This document shows, piece after piece, positions 63,970 to 64,000 of a stretch of 64,000 nucleotides of DNA (within the stretch, counting starts at the first letter, position 1; each line of letters starts with the position of its first letter). The position numbers and the translations under genes were made by a program. The notes under the pieces are model-generated. The model did not search any database. It worked only from the letters and a program-made list of their open reading frames with translations, and had not been told where the DNA came from. This DNA comes from Edwardsiella ictaluri ATCC 33202 (GTDB taxonomy: Bacteria > Pseudomonadota > Gammaproteobacteria > Enterobacterales > Enterobacteriaceae), in NCBI RefSeq assembly GCF_000264785.1, contig NZ_AFJI01000008.1, positions 24,327-88,326 on the forward strand, read 5' to 3'.

Positions 63970-64000
63970 ATGTTGGCAGGGCGTCCGCAATGGCGCCCGA
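63970..64000 (+). CDS. Possible start of a further island gene (truncated by window end)
   Basis: An ATG follows the hsdS stop directly and reads MLAGRPQWRP to the end of the window. Ten codons are too few to identify anything, and no ribosome site was confirmed. Confidence 0.15.
   Translation, partial: MLAGRPQWRP

Overview
The window is chromosomal DNA of a gamma-proteobacterium of the order Enterobacterales. The housekeeping proteins (AtpD, GlmS, GyrB, DnaA, PstA and others) read as close relatives of the Escherichia coli proteins. Gene order also follows the E. coli atp-glm-pst-mnmE-dnaA-gyrB and gmk-spoT-recG segments, with local rearrangements. The moderately high GC and the mix of neighbours (adenine deaminase next to an adenine permease, an intact TMEM165-type exporter, several decayed genes) suggest the Edwardsiella/Hafniaceae branch. 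That assignment is an inference, not something the sequence proves.

Layout. 0-5.7 kb: end of the ATP synthase operon (atpG end, atpD, atpC) and the amino-sugar pair glmU and glmS. 5.7-11.5 kb: a family 2 glycosyltransferase of foreign look, then the Pho-box-controlled pstSCAB-phoU phosphate operon. 11.5-18.4 kb: yieH, a divergent purine-salvage pair (ade and adeP) with PurR-like sites between them, a decayed secreted-protein gene, an odd phosphopantetheinyl-transferase-like gene, a TVP38-family membrane protein and smrA. 18.4-29.2 kb: the mnmE-yidC-yidD-rnpA-rpmH block facing left and dnaA-dnaN-recF-gyrB facing right. 29.2-35.3 kb: yidA, yidR, yidQ, the heat-shock genes ibpA and ibpB with a sigma32 promoter and thermometer-like leaders, avtA and yiaF. 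35.4-43.4 kb: glyS-glyQ, tag, yiaC, a Mn2+ riboswitch in front of a TMEM165/UPF0016 exporter, yiaD, tusA, a preQ1-I-type riboswitch in front of yhhQ, and two decayed genes. 43.4-55.4 kb: dcrB, yicH, xanP with a PurR operator, gltS, recG, trmH, spoT, rpoZ, gmk and yicG.

55.4-64.0 kb is an accessory island. It holds gene debris (a broken small membrane protein, an IS3 orfA fragment, a possible autotransporter leader), a stand-alone caspase/CHAT-like protein, and a type I restriction-modification locus (hsdR, hsdM, hsdS). hsdR carries one in-frame amber codon that separates the nuclease domain from the DNA-translocating motor. hsdM and hsdS look intact, so the locus may now methylate without restricting. 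hsdS is a clear mosaic of conserved GC-rich scaffolds and AT-rich recognition domains. The island continues past the end of the window.

Regulation visible in the sequence covers phosphate (Pho boxes), purines (PurR-like sites at ade/adeP and xanP), heat (sigma32 promoter plus leaders with the UCGCU motif for ibpA and ibpB), manganese (yybP-ykoY) and queuosine precursor (preQ1-I). No tRNA, rRNA, CRISPR array or chromosomal origin was seen in the window.
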